DNA of 28,312 nt from IMG/VR virus record IMGVR_UViG_3300008108_000654, positions 1 to 28,312 of that record; one strand, written 5' to 3'. The notes below the pieces were generated by a model. It saw only the letters and a program-made list of their open reading frames with translations. It was not told the origin of the DNA and did no database searches. Source of the stretch: a virus. Below are positions 14,566 through 20,598 of this stretch, in pieces; within the stretch, counting starts at the first letter, position 1, and each line of letters opens with the position of its first letter. The translations under genes were made by a program, and so were the position numbers.

Positions 14566-15261
14566 TCAGCCTTGGTTACATTCAGAGCAGAATTCGCCAC
14601 AGTCATTATCACAGTAAGATAATGTATTAAAAGATTGGCAAGCATAACAACGGTTCTCATATTCTAAGAGTTCTGTTACCTCACCACGAAGAATCTCATA
14701 TTCTCCACCCCAACCTGTTTCTTCCTCAAACTCAAGAGTCAATACAGAGTTTGGAACCATGTTAGATAGTTTAGTTAAGATTGTAACGGCAGGTGACCAT
14801 GCAGTATTATACTTGTATATAACCCAGTTGTCTTCACCCTCTGATTTATATTCAAGTAATTCTGTATCAGGATATTCCTCATCATCTGATACGGCTACAT
14901 CCCACTTGGTTCCCCAATTAGAATTATTCCATGAATACCAATCTTTAGCAGTTTTAGCACGTTCAACAGATTTAGCAAACCAATCAGGTGAATCTAAATC
15001 TATACCTGTTCGGTCAGGTTGCTGTGCATACTCCTCATCTGTAATACCGTCATCTTTATATGAGTGGATATTAAAGAAAGCAAAGACAGGATTACTATAA
15101 GTAACCTCTTTAAATTTGGTCGGGAACCCATTAGCATTAATATCACCCATACCATGAGTCTCTATTGCTAATGTGAATGGAGCATTTAGTCTATCCTTGA
15201 TATAATCAATTTCTGACTTAGGTCCTTGGATAGTTAATGTGTTATATACCCAGTTTGGCAT
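14566..15261 (-). CDS. Api92-like phage protein with C-terminal zinc ribbon (231 aa)
   Basis: The start MPNWVYNTLTIQGPK (ATG 15261) follows AAAGGAAACAA; an in-frame ATG at 15345 lies upstream of the promoter and is rejected. The N-terminal MPNW..N.LT..G motif is typical of Api92-like/DUF1281 phage proteins, which have a ferredoxin-like fold and unknown role. The last ~30 residues carry five Cys (CYACQSF, CDNDC, CSEC), probably a zinc ribbon fused to the Api92 domain. Confidence 0.75.
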   Translation of the reverse strand: MPNWVYNTLTIQGPKSEIDYIKDRLNAPFTLAIETHGMGDINANGFPTKFKEVTYSNPVFAFFNIHSYKDDGITDEEYAQQPDRTGIDLDSPDWFAKSVERAKTAKDWYSWNNSNWGTKWDVAVSDDEEYPDTELLEYKSEGEDNWVIYKYNTAWSPAVTILTKLSNMVPNSVLTLEFEEETGWGGEYEILRGEVTELLEYENRCYACQSFNTLSYCDNDCGEFCSECNQG

Positions 15262-15286
15262 TTGTTTCCTTTCGTTGAATGTCGCA

Positions 15287-15309
15287 ATTGTATCAGAGTC
15301 GACTGACAT
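15287..15309 (-). promoter_or_regulatory. PafBC/RecA-NDp-type promoter
   Basis: Minus strand ATGTCAGTC-N8-TACAAT upstream of the Api92-like gene; AACGAAAGGA leader present. Confidence 0.75.
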
Positions 15310-15346
15310 TATCAAGGATTTTGGGGGATTAATTTTGTTTCTCATA

Positions 15347-15365
15347 AAGCGCCAAATTGGCGCTT
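15347..15365 (-). terminator. Terminator-like hairpin downstream of tRNA-Asp
   Basis: AAGCGCCAA and its complement TTGGCGCTT flank a single base, so a 7-bp stem with a 5-base loop would form. On the minus strand it follows tRNA-Asp by about 18 bases. Confidence 0.65.
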
Positions 15366-15383
15366 ACCTCTTGCGGGCATTTG

Positions 15384-15457
15384 CGACCCATAACGGACTT
15401 GAACCGTCGACCTCTACCGTGACAGGGTAGCGCTCTAACCAACTGAGCTAATGGGCC
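15384..15457 (-). tRNA. tRNA-Asp (anticodon GTC)
   Basis: Full cloverleaf on the minus strand: acceptor GGCCCAT/ATGGGTC with one G-U pair, anticodon stem CTACC/GGTAG around loop CTGTCAC, a TTC-type T-loop and discriminator G. The CCA end is not encoded. It lies between two hairpins in the leftward module and reads in the same direction. Confidence 0.95.
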
Positions 15458-15464
15458 TAGATGT

Positions 15465-15482
15465 GGGGCCCTTGCGGGCCCC
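15465..15482 (-). terminator. GC-rich hairpin after the DUF932 gene
   Basis: GGGGCCC (15465-15471) and GGGCCCC (15476-15482) pair around TTGC. It lies between the DUF932 stop and tRNA-Asp. There is no clear T-tract, so it might be a processing or partial termination signal. Confidence 0.65.
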
Positions 15483-15488
15483 ATTTAT

Positions 15489-16505
15489 TTATACTAGTTG
15501 CAATTTATTTTGTACAACTTTTAGTAAACGATTTTTTTCTGCGTTAATTGCAGGATCAAAACCGCTTGCAGATGCTAACATGTTTTCGGTGTTAGTACCA
15601 CGGGCATTGCGATGCCAGTCTAAACGCTCCGTTAAAGCATTAAGCGCACCCCATGCATTACCAGCGATTGTATGATTAAATTCGCCAGTATAAATATCGT
15701 TAATTAAATTAACTTTATTTTCCCATTTCTTGATTGCACCCTTAACGTCTTTATCAGGCTTTGGATATGCAGCAAGAATGATTTCGTTAAATTGTTGAGC
15801 GGTAATCTCCGTCTCAATCATTAACTTAGCCATTTGATCGAATTTATCCATGTATGCATTAGCAAGACCTAAAGTCTCACGGGCAACTTGAATGCGACCT
15901 TCTGCTGATTGTGTATGGCGGATTTTGAAAGTTTGCTTAACGCCATCTCTCTTTTTAATATTACCCAATGCAAGATTGAGAGTATTAGCACACACAACAC
16001 GAACGGGTGTTATAGATGCTTGAATTGCAATTGATCCATCATGTGATGTATTGATTAGCAAATATGTTTTAACCACATCTGCCACGCCACTAGGATCCAG
16101 CACGGTCTCACGCTCTAAAGCAAGAGATCCAAATACAACACGTCCGCCACGGATTGAGCCAGCGGTCTCCCATCGTCCACCACCATCTAGGATATTATCG
16201 CCGAATGCGAATAAATCCTCATTTTGCAATGGTACATAACGCTCACCGACAATTCCTAAAACATCGGTTTGTGTTGCATCCGTAGGATTAGTACGAACGA
16301 CATATTGATAATTCTTATCGGATGTTAAAGTATTTGGAATTTCTAAATCTTCCAATCTAACATTCCATCCATTAAGATTTGCAGCAACTAGCATTTCGCT
16401 AGTATTTTTTTCTTCTGTGAACACGGTACCTAAACCATGCCATGCAGGTTCACGAAATGATGCAAAACTTGCAACACCATTTTGTGATTCTAGTTCATGA
16501 GCCAT
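15489..16505 (-). CDS. DUF932 phage/plasmid-like protein
   Basis: This 338-residue protein starts MAHELESQNGVASFASFREP and shows the DUF932 pattern: WHGLGTVF near residue 22, a central region with YVPLQNEDLFAFGD, GGRVVFGSLAL and a conserved CANTLNLAL segment (about 172). The family is widespread in actinophages and plasmids. Its function is not established, though it often sits near replication and early genes. The start has GAAAGGA, and a PafBC-type promoter lies about 30 bases upstream. Confidence 0.88.
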   Translation of the reverse strand: MAHELESQNGVASFASFREPAWHGLGTVFTEEKNTSEMLVAANLNGWNVRLEDLEIPNTLTSDKNYQYVVRTNPTDATQTDVLGIVGERYVPLQNEDLFAFGDNILDGGGRWETAGSIRGGRVVFGSLALERETVLDPSGVADVVKTYLLINTSHDGSIAIQASITPVRVVCANTLNLALGNIKKRDGVKQTFKIRHTQSAEGRIQVARETLGLANAYMDKFDQMAKLMIETEITAQQFNEIILAAYPKPDKDVKGAIKKWENKVNLINDIYTGEFNHTIAGNAWGALNALTERLDWHRNARGTNTENMLASASGFDPAINAEKNRLLKVVQNKLQLV

Positions 16506-16532
16506 TTTTATCCTTTCGTTTTGAGTTGCCTT

Positions 16533-16555
16533 ATTCTAGCATACATGACTGACAT
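16533..16555 (-). promoter_or_regulatory. PafBC/RecA-NDp-type promoter
   Basis: Minus strand ATGTCAGTC-N8-TAGAAT, driving the DUF932 gene; AACGAAAGGA leader present. Confidence 0.77.
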
Positions 16556-16610
16556 CTGGCAATACTGTTAGACATTCCAGGGATTTTTTAAACTTGACAT
16601 AAACGCAAAA

Positions 16611-16634
16611 ATGCCCCCACAGCTTTTGCGGGCA
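16611..16634 (-). terminator. Terminator-like hairpin
   Basis: On the minus strand GCCC...GGGC with a mismatched stem is followed by ATTTTT. It is the second of two tandem hairpins after the 16675 gene. Confidence 0.5.
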
Positions 16635-16641
16635 GGGAAAT

Positions 16642-16667
16642 GGGCCAGGGAGCAAGGACCCTGGCCC
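16642..16667 (-). terminator. Strong terminator hairpin
   Basis: GGGCCAGGG (16642-16650) pairs with CCCTGGCCC (16659-16667) around eight bases, directly after the stop of the 16675 gene; followed on the minus strand by ATTT. Confidence 0.75.
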
Positions 16668-16674
16668 AAGATTA

Positions 16675-16887
16675 TTAGATTAGAGAATGAATCTCTTCAG
16701 GAAAATATGCAGCAAATATTTTTTTATTTTCTTTTGTATCAACTACATATGCTTTTATTGTTCCTTGAAAACGTTTTAAGTTTTCTTTTACTATATTAGT
16801 TATCTTTGCACGATTTAAGTTTTCAGTATAGTATAAAGTTAAATCATGAGATTTATTTGCGTCGTAGATTTCTACACGATACCGCAT
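16675..16887 (-). CDS. Small hypothetical protein (70 aa)
   Basis: Starts MRYRVEIYDANKSHDLTLYY; mixed alpha/beta, basic. AAAGGAAA precedes the ATG. Its promoter may be TAGACA-N18-TAAAAT, with the -35 inside the upstream terminator stem. It is one of the few leftward units lacking the PafBC-type motif. No family recognised. Confidence 0.62.
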   Translation of the reverse strand: MRYRVEIYDANKSHDLTLYYTENLNRAKITNIVKENLKRFQGTIKAYVVDTKENKKIFAAYFPEEIHSLI

Positions 16888-16926
16888 CTGTTTCCTTTGT
16901 TAGTAGGGATAACTATTTTAACATAA

Positions 16927-16949
16927 GGGGCTAGATTTTGTCTAGCCCC
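16927..16949 (-). terminator. Terminator hairpin
   Basis: GGGGCTAGA (16927-16935) and TCTAGCCCC (16941-16949) pair around TTTTG, after the 16958 gene stop. The stem also contains a plausible -35 (TAGACA) for the next gene. Confidence 0.78.
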
Positions 16950-16957
16950 CCATTTAA

Positions 16958-17380
16958 TTACAAGTATCTTGCGATAGCGTTGTAAGTGCTTGTGCTGACT
17001 ACTTCCTCATCGGTCATTTTGAGAATACGGATAGCGTTCTCCATCTCCTCTTTCATTTCACGATAAGTATGAGTATGTATTTGCTCATAATCACGCTCAG
17101 GCTCTTTTGGAAAATCCTTCTCATCGCATATAAGGTCAAAATCTACATTGAGAGTTTTGTTCCAAGAGCGATAGTTGGTGCGTAGGTTTTCTGCTTTTGC
17201 TATTTGAGCAACGGCATACTTCCCAAGTTCCTTTGACCATTTTTCATGGGCTTTTTTATACTTTGCTTCGTTTTCATCTTGTTTTTTATAGTCAGCCTCT
17301 ACTTGTGCTAACTTTGCTTCTAAGGCTTTAATAACCTTAGCAGTAGGTATTTTTACCTGTATTGCTTTTCCTCTTGCCAT
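16958..17380 (-). CDS. Coiled-coil hypothetical protein (140 aa)
   Basis: Starts MARGKAIQVKIPTAKVIKAL. Residues about 15-60 are Lys/Glu/Ala-rich and strongly helical, consistent with a coiled coil; a second helical region follows (YREMKEEMENAIRILK). No domain recognised. ACGAAAGGGA leader, and a full-consensus PafBC-type promoter upstream. Confidence 0.65.
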   Translation of the reverse strand: MARGKAIQVKIPTAKVIKALEAKLAQVEADYKKQDENEAKYKKAHEKWSKELGKYAVAQIAKAENLRTNYRSWNKTLNVDFDLICDEKDFPKEPERDYEQIHTHTYREMKEEMENAIRILKMTDEEVVSTSTYNAIARYL

Positions 17381-17406
17381 TGTGTCCCTTTCGTTAGGTT
17401 GTTTGT

Positions 17407-17429
17407 ATTATAGTGGATACCACCGACAA
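17407..17429 (-). promoter_or_regulatory. PafBC/RecA-NDp-type promoter, full consensus
   Basis: Minus strand TTGTCGGTG-N8-TATAAT. The motif lies inside the inverted repeat GTGGATACC/GGTATCCAC (17413-17440), so upstream terminator and promoter share the same DNA. Confidence 0.88.
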
Positions 17430-17440
17430 GCGGTATCCAC
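17413..17440 (-). terminator. Hairpin overlapping the PafBC-type promoter
   Basis: Nine-base arms (17413-17421, 17432-17440) around a 10-base loop, just after the stop of the 51-aa gene. A run of T is lacking. Confidence 0.55.
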
Positions 17441-17446
17441 CAAGTA

Positions 17447-17602
17447 TTAGTTAGCGTATGCGCTAGTCCAGCGTTCCTTACCATTTACATCTAATAAGAT
17501 GCGGTAAGTTCCAGATGGGTGATTATCAATAGCCTTGATAATTCCAGTAATACCACTTTGGGTGGTTGTGTAGGTTTGACCTACTTCTAGTATGTCTTTC
17601 AT
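17447..17602 (-). CDS. Small hypothetical protein (51 aa)
   Basis: Encodes MKDILEVGQTYTTTQSGITG and a beta-rich remainder (YRILLDVNGKERWTS) resembling a small SH3/KOW-like barrel; this resemblance is inference. AAAGGAAAAAA precedes the ATG, with a full-consensus PafBC-type promoter upstream. Confidence 0.65.
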   Translation of the reverse strand: MKDILEVGQTYTTTQSGITGIIKAIDNHPSGTYRILLDVNGKERWTSAYAN

Positions 17603-17626
17603 TTTTTTCCTTTCGTTTGAGGTTGT

Positions 17627-17649
17627 ATTATAGCACCAGCCACCGACAA
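17627..17649 (-). promoter_or_regulatory. PafBC/RecA-NDp-type promoter, full consensus
   Basis: Minus strand TTGTCGGTG-N8-TATAAT, abutting the stop codon of the upstream gene (17650-17652). ACCGAC/GTCGGT (17642-17661) forms a small inverted repeat across the junction. Confidence 0.88.
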
Positions 17650-17919
17650 TTAGTAGTCGGTTTCAGGTAGCCACGATTCTAGGTGATGCGCCTCTATGAT
17701 TGCTGAGGCAGGTGCTTGATCTCTACCCTTCCACAATACGCCTTGAGGTAATACGATCATTTTATCGTAGTCGTCCTCATAGTAGGCATCGATAGCATCG
17801 ATACATGGTTGTACCATTGATGCGGGTACGGGCGGGTAATGATTGCTTTGTAAGTGTATTAGGATTGCTTGATCTAAGTCAAAACTCTCCGCTAAGTCCA
17901 TTGCTGTATTTAGTCCCAT
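17650..17919 (-). CDS. Hypothetical protein (89 aa)
   Basis: Starts MGLNTAMDLAESFDLDQAIL. Predicted helical, acidic, with a C-terminal EAHHLESW motif. GAGGAG lies about 12 bases before the ATG. The start adjoins the stop of a 23-aa frame. No family recognised. Confidence 0.62.
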   Translation of the reverse strand: MGLNTAMDLAESFDLDQAILIHLQSNHYPPVPASMVQPCIDAIDAYYEDDYDKMIVLPQGVLWKGRDQAPASAIIEAHHLESWLPETDY

Positions 17920-17991
17920 TTATTCTAACTCCTCTAGTATAGTTTCGGATAGGTTTTCCATTTCGCTAATACTATCAACAAGGTCTGACAT
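17920..17991 (-). CDS. Possible micro-protein (23 aa)
   Basis: A short acidic frame (MSDLVDSISEMENLSETILE plus three residues) whose stop abuts the next ATG, with AGAGAAAG upstream. Plausible as a coupled micro-ORF but too short to be certain. Confidence 0.35.
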   Translation of the reverse strand: MSDLVDSISEMENLSETILEELE

Positions 17992-18002
17992 TTCTTTCTC
18001 TG

Positions 18003-18065
18003 TTAATCCTCATCATATATTGCTTTCTTTGTAGCCTCTGCTAATGATATTGCTGTTGCTAACAT
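18003..18065 (-). CDS. Micro-protein (20 aa) behind a PafBC-type promoter
   Basis: A 20-residue helical peptide (MLATAISLAEATKKAIYDED) has the module's standard AACGAAAGGA leader and a near-consensus promoter directly upstream. This supports translation despite its length. Confidence 0.45.
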   Translation of the reverse strand: MLATAISLAEATKKAIYDED

Positions 18066-18091
18066 ATTTTCCTTTCGTTGGTGATGGGCTG

Positions 18092-18114
18092 ATTATACAC
18101 CAGCCCACCGACAT
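18092..18114 (-). promoter_or_regulatory. PafBC/RecA-NDp-type promoter
   Basis: Minus strand ATGTCGGTG-N8-TATAAT, three bases after the upstream gene's stop codon. Confidence 0.83.
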
Positions 18115-18116
18115 TA

Positions 18117-18377
18117 TTAGGCTAGTGTTATAAGAGCCTGCGTAGCAAACTCGTTGGCAATATCTAACTTTGCCTGGATTTCATCCTTTGTCATATCAGC
18201 AGGATTACCCATAAACTCATAAATTGCGTCTTTGTTAAATTTTAAAAATACGCCAGCAGGTAATTTTTCTACCCTTGGATAGAATTCCCCTTTTGGGTCA
18301 AGCATAGAGTTAAATTTAACTCCATTAACTTCGAATGGGTAAGAGACCCAAGTCGTCGTGTCTAGCATTGTTATCAT
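18117..18377 (-). CDS. Hypothetical protein (86 aa)
   Basis: Starts MITMLDTTTWVSYPFEVNGV; beta-rich N-terminal half then a helical C-terminus (DEIQAKLDIANEFATQAL). AAAGGA is correctly spaced for the ATG at 18377. Own PafBC-type promoter. No family recognised. Confidence 0.62.
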   Translation of the reverse strand: MITMLDTTTWVSYPFEVNGVKFNSMLDPKGEFYPRVEKLPAGVFLKFNKDAIYEFMGNPADMTKDEIQAKLDIANEFATQALITLA

Positions 18378-18403
18378 TTATTTCCTTTCGTTTGATTAGT
18401 GGA

Positions 18404-18426
18404 ATTATAGCAGGACTAACTGACAT
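18404..18426 (-). promoter_or_regulatory. PafBC/RecA-NDp-type promoter
   Basis: Minus strand ATGTCAGTT-N8-TATAAT, upstream of the 18117-18377 gene. Confidence 0.78.
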
Positions 18427-18480
18427 TTTATAACGACACGCTGTAAATTTCAGGGTGTTTTATATCACATTCTTAACGAC

Positions 18481-18510
18481 ACGCCCGACCCCGCAGCTTT
18501 TGTGGGCGCC
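18481..18510 (-). terminator. GC-rich imperfect hairpin
   Basis: CCCGCA and TGTGGG flank GCTTTT, within the gap after the 43-aa gene. It resembles the hairpin at 16611-16634. Probable terminator for the 19425-18528 operon, though the T-run is poor. Confidence 0.45.
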
Positions 18511-18527
18511 GAACATTTGTTCTAATA

Positions 18528-18659
18528 TTATCTAGAAGCTTTTTTGTGTTTTATTTTTCTAGTATATTTTTTTTTATTGCGAATAGGTTGCGCCGCATTT
18601 GATCGACGCAACTCTTGAATTCGTTTTACTTTATCTAGAATTAAATTGGGGGATATCAT
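18528..18659 (-). CDS. Small very basic protein (43 aa)
   Basis: A frame starting MISPNLILDKVKRIQELRRS and ending in a Lys/Arg-rich tail (RNKKKYTRKIKHKKASR). GAGG lies upstream within the preceding gene, which it overlaps by 29 bases. The charge suggests nucleic-acid binding. Easily missed because of its size. Confidence 0.5.
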   Translation of the reverse strand: MISPNLILDKVKRIQELRRSNAAQPIRNKKKYTRKIKHKKASR

Positions 18660-18822
18660 AACCGCTAGCCTCGTAGAATTTATTTACATTAAAATTAGAA
18701 TTCTCTTTAGCACACAACTCCGCAAAATCTAAAACCATTTTAGAAAAAATAGCGGGGTGAGTTTTATCTGAGTTATATTTTAAAATTGCAGCGATTTCGT
18801 TAAAGTGTTTTCTTGTCATCAT
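18631..18822 (-). CDS. Small phage protein, MTRKHF-type (63 aa)
   Basis: Starts MMTRKHFNEIAAILKYNSDK and continues through a helical stretch (MVLDFAELCAKENSNFN) to a short NKFYEASGY element. This MTRKHF...FA.....N.NF.. layout is common in small phage and plasmid proteins of unknown function. ATGA overlap with the upstream gene. Confidence 0.7.
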   Translation of the reverse strand: MMTRKHFNEIAAILKYNSDKTHPAIFSKMVLDFAELCAKENSNFNVNKFYEASGYDIPQFNSR

Positions 18823-19019
18823 TTTGCTGATACCAATCCAATCTGATTAAAGTTTTTTGTGTACATTTTGCCACTAGGCATTTCTAAATTATATGTTGCG
18901 TATTCTTTAGCAAACCCATGATCTTTACATTTAGCAAAAGCCTCAAACGCTTCTAATGCGTCAGAGAATTGATGTGTAAATTCTAGGTTTCCGTCGTAGT
19001 AAGTAAATAGTTTAAACAT
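18819..19019 (-). CDS. Hypothetical protein (66 aa)
   Basis: Start chosen at MFKLFTYYDGNLEFTHQF (ATG 19019), which shares one base with the upstream stop (TAATG); an in-frame ATG at 19052 overlaps more. Small alpha/beta protein, no recognised family. Confidence 0.62.
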   Translation of the reverse strand: MFKLFTYYDGNLEFTHQFSDALEAFEAFAKCKDHGFAKEYATYNLEMPSGKMYTKNFNQIGLVSAK

Positions 19020-19222
19020 TAAATCCCCCAAGTTTCTAAAGCGCAATCGCAACTTTTAACGTCAAATTCTTTTTCATCTCCATAGAATACAAATCCTGCG
19101 CCACCGCATTCATCCAACTCTAACCCAATTTCTAAATTTAATAATTCTGAAGGGGTGGCTTCAGATAAATCTACCCAGCCAGCACCCTCATCATTTAGGC
19201 GAAAAATTTCTATATATCCCAT
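19019..19222 (-). CDS. Hypothetical protein (67 aa)
   Basis: Starts MGYIEIFRLNDEGAGWVDLS; acidic, with a late CDC pair (KSCDCALETW). Coupled by one-base overlaps to both neighbours. No recognised family. Confidence 0.62.
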   Translation of the reverse strand: MGYIEIFRLNDEGAGWVDLSEATPSELLNLEIGLELDECGGAGFVFYGDEKEFDVKSCDCALETWGI

Positions 19223-19425
19223 TACTCACCAACTTTCACCGCTATTGTGCGGAATTTATTCTTTAGAGTATGAGCAGAATAAATTTCTACCAAATACGCT
19301 TCCGTATTTTCTCCATACCAAATTGGTTGATTAGATTTCTCTGCTGAGATAATTTCTCCAGTAAGAGTTTTTGAATTATAGGTTTTACCAATTAATAAAT
19401 CCTGAATTGTGTATAAATTAGCCAT
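19222..19425 (-). CDS. Hypothetical protein (67 aa)
   Basis: Starts MANLYTIQDLLIGKTYNSKT; beta-rich. First gene of a five-gene coupled run, with the AACGAAAGGA leader and a PafBC-type promoter. Lies immediately left of the DnaA-box cluster. Confidence 0.63.
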   Translation of the reverse strand: MANLYTIQDLLIGKTYNSKTLTGEIISAEKSNQPIWYGENTEAYLVEIYSAHTLKNKFRTIAVKVGE

Positions 19426-19451
19426 TTAAGTTTTCCTTTCGTTATGTCGTT

Positions 19452-19474
19452 ATTTTAACATAAGCCACCGACAA
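19452..19474 (-). promoter_or_regulatory. PafBC/RecA-NDp-type promoter
   Basis: Minus strand TTGTCGGTG-N8-TAAAAT. A second GTGTCGGTGG lies just upstream (19488-19497). Confidence 0.83.
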
Positions 19475-19491
19475 TTACCACCGACACGCCG

Positions 19492-19657
19492 TAAATTACA
19501 AGAATGTAATTATGTGTTCTTAATCACATGAGTTATCCACGACACGCCCGAAGTTTTCCACAGATTTTCAGGGTTTTCCACAATCTGTTCATAAACCTGT
19601 GGATAACCGCCCACAAAAAGCTAGGGGCAGCTATCGCCTTTGTCAAGGCGACACGCC
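19492..19657. other. Candidate replication origin: DnaA-box cluster with CGACACGCC repeats
   Basis: Four DnaA-box-like 9-mers lie within 74 bases: TTATCCACG (19533-19541), TTTTCCACA (19554-19562), TTTTCCACA (19574-19582) and, inverted, TTATCCACA (19598-19606). Three match TTWTNCACA exactly. CGACACGCC occurs at 19492, 19540 and 19649, with further copies at 18434 (partial) and 18477. The segment is free of convincing genes. Confidence 0.65.
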
Positions 19658-19659
19658 GT

Positions 19660-19758
19660 TTATTCTTTGTTAGTTTGCTCACACACGCATTTAGTATATG
19701 CGCCAGCGTTAAGCCTACCGCATTTAGGGCATGTATAGAAACCGCTAGGGTTAGCCAT
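19660..19758 (-). CDS. Zinc-ribbon mini-protein (32 aa)
   Basis: Encodes MANPSGFYTCPKCGRLNAG followed by a second Cys pair (KCVC). A one-zinc ribbon of 32 residues. TAATG overlap with the secreted-peptide gene upstream; the right edge of the candidate origin adjoins its stop. Confidence 0.6.
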   Translation of the reverse strand: MANPSGFYTCPKCGRLNAGAYTKCVCEQTNKE

Positions 19759-19892
19759 TACCTACCCCACTTATATCCTACTAGATCGCAAGCGTATCCG
19801 TCTGCGGTATTGTGGCAGTTAGCATAGATAGGCTCTGAGAAGGCGGAGAAGGTGAGTAGCCCTATTACTAGGGCTAAGCATAGTTTAATCAT
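19758..19892 (-). CDS. Small secreted protein (44 aa)
   Basis: Starts MIKLCLALVIGLLTFSAFSE: a short basic N-terminus, hydrophobic core and small residues before a possible cleavage site, i.e. a signal peptide. The mature part (about 20 residues) has two Cys (NCHN, YACD) that could form a disulphide. Function unknown; one-base overlaps with both neighbours. Confidence 0.6.
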   Translation of the reverse strand: MIKLCLALVIGLLTFSAFSEPIYANCHNTADGYACDLVGYKWGR

Positions 19893-20032
19893 TACTTACG
19901 ACCTCTCCACAATTTAACACCAACTACAACAACTAGAGCGGTGGCAATACTTAGCCAATTAAACTCTGTATAAAACCACTCTGTAGAAATTGTTAATCCG
20001 AAATCGCTTACCTCTAAATCAAAGTAAATCAT
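19892..20032 (-). CDS. Single-pass membrane protein (46 aa)
   Basis: Starts MIYFDLEVSDFGLTISTEWF and has a membrane segment at about residues 26-40 (LSIATALVVVVGV) followed by a basic tail (KLWRGRK), suggesting a cytosolic C-terminus. Overlaps neighbours by one base. Unknown role. Confidence 0.58.
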   Translation of the reverse strand: MIYFDLEVSDFGLTISTEWFYTEFNWLSIATALVVVVGVKLWRGRK

Positions 20033-20205
20033 TATTCAGCACTCTCCCAATCTAGTGTTAATTCATTTTCGATTATCTCATCAAGGCTAATTATGTCCTC
20101 ATCAAATAGCGTTTCGCTATTGTGTTTATCTAACGCCTCTAATTCGTCTAAGTGGCGATAAGCGTCTGATATGTCTGCTTGAATAGTGTCCCATTTAGTC
20201 ATCAT
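20032..20205 (-). CDS. Acidic hypothetical protein (57 aa)
   Basis: A very acidic helical protein starting MMTKWDTIQADISDAYRHLD. Coupled by one-base overlaps to both neighbours. No family recognised. Confidence 0.58.
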   Translation of the reverse strand: MMTKWDTIQADISDAYRHLDELEALDKHNSETLFDEDIISLDEIIENELTLDWESAE

Positions 20206-20297
20206 TAGTTATCCTCACTTTCGTCAATTCCGAACATCTCAGCAAACACTTTGTTTGCTTGTTGTAGTGCCTCTAGGGCTTCGTTTATCTTATCCAT
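20205..20297 (-). CDS. Micro-protein (30 aa)
   Basis: Starts MDKINEALEALQQANKVFAE; a single acidic amphipathic helix. It is the first gene of a five-gene run and has the module's CGAAAGAAGG leader and a PafBC-type promoter, which supports expression. Confidence 0.55.
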   Translation of the reverse strand: MDKINEALEALQQANKVFAEMFGIDESEDN

Positions 20298-20330
20298 TTT
20301 CTTACCTTCTTTCGTTGTTGTTATGGTGAA

Positions 20331-20353
20331 ACCTTAGCATACCCTACCGACAA
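20331..20353 (-). promoter_or_regulatory. PafBC/RecA-NDp-type promoter with weak -10
   Basis: Minus strand TTGTCGGTA-N8-TAAGGT. It lies inside the inverted repeat GCATACCC/GGGTATGC (20337-20368). Confidence 0.72.
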
Positions 20354-20368
20354 GGCGCAAGGGTATGC
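20337..20368 (-). terminator. Hairpin overlapping a PafBC-type promoter
   Basis: GCATACCC (20337-20344) pairs with GGGTATGC (20361-20368) around 16 bases, after the stop of the 36-aa gene. Confidence 0.5.
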
Positions 20369-20381
20369 GGTGTGATGTTGC

Positions 20382-20492
20382 TCACCAACAAGATGAGCAA
20401 GAGCAATGGGACTTATGTCCCTTAGTAAAGGGAACATGAGCAGGGCCTTGACCCTGATAGTCCTCACATGTTAAGCATGTATTGTTATTCAT
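20382..20492 (-). CDS. Cysteine-rich mini-protein (36 aa)
   Basis: Encodes MNNNTCLTCEDYQGQGPAHV and a C-terminal cluster HKSHCSCSSCW, five cysteines and three histidines in total, so metal binding is likely. GAAAGGA lies about eight bases before the ATG. It is the first gene of the whole leftward module. Confidence 0.58.
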   Translation of the reverse strand: MNNNTCLTCEDYQGQGPAHVPFTKGHKSHCSCSSCW

Positions 20493-20525
20493 AGTTATAT
20501 CCTTTCGTTGATATTGTTTGAGCGG

Positions 20526-20567
20526 TTATTTGCTAGGCTCACCTTTCGGATTATTTGCTAGGCTCAC
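20526..20567. repeat. 17-bp direct repeat, two copies
   Basis: TTATTTGCTAGGCTCAC at 20526-20542 and 20551-20567, 25 bases apart, in the long leader of the 36-aa gene. Possible operator or RNA-level element. Confidence 0.85.
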
Positions 20568-20598
20568 GCTCTAATTCTTATTTAATTGTTATAGTATA

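Noticed and set aside
14457-14660. N-terminal extension of the 151-aa protein
   Set aside because: It would span the PafBC-type promoter and overlap the Api92-like gene; the internal ATG at 14456 has the standard leader.
15347-15482. tRNA-Asp region as a prophage attachment site
   Set aside because: No second partial tRNA copy or integrase is visible in the window, so an att role is unsupported.
19528-19827. Rightward 99-codon frame
   Set aside because: It runs across the DnaA-box cluster and antisense to the zinc-ribbon and secreted-peptide genes, which have proper coupling; no promoter or ribosome site.
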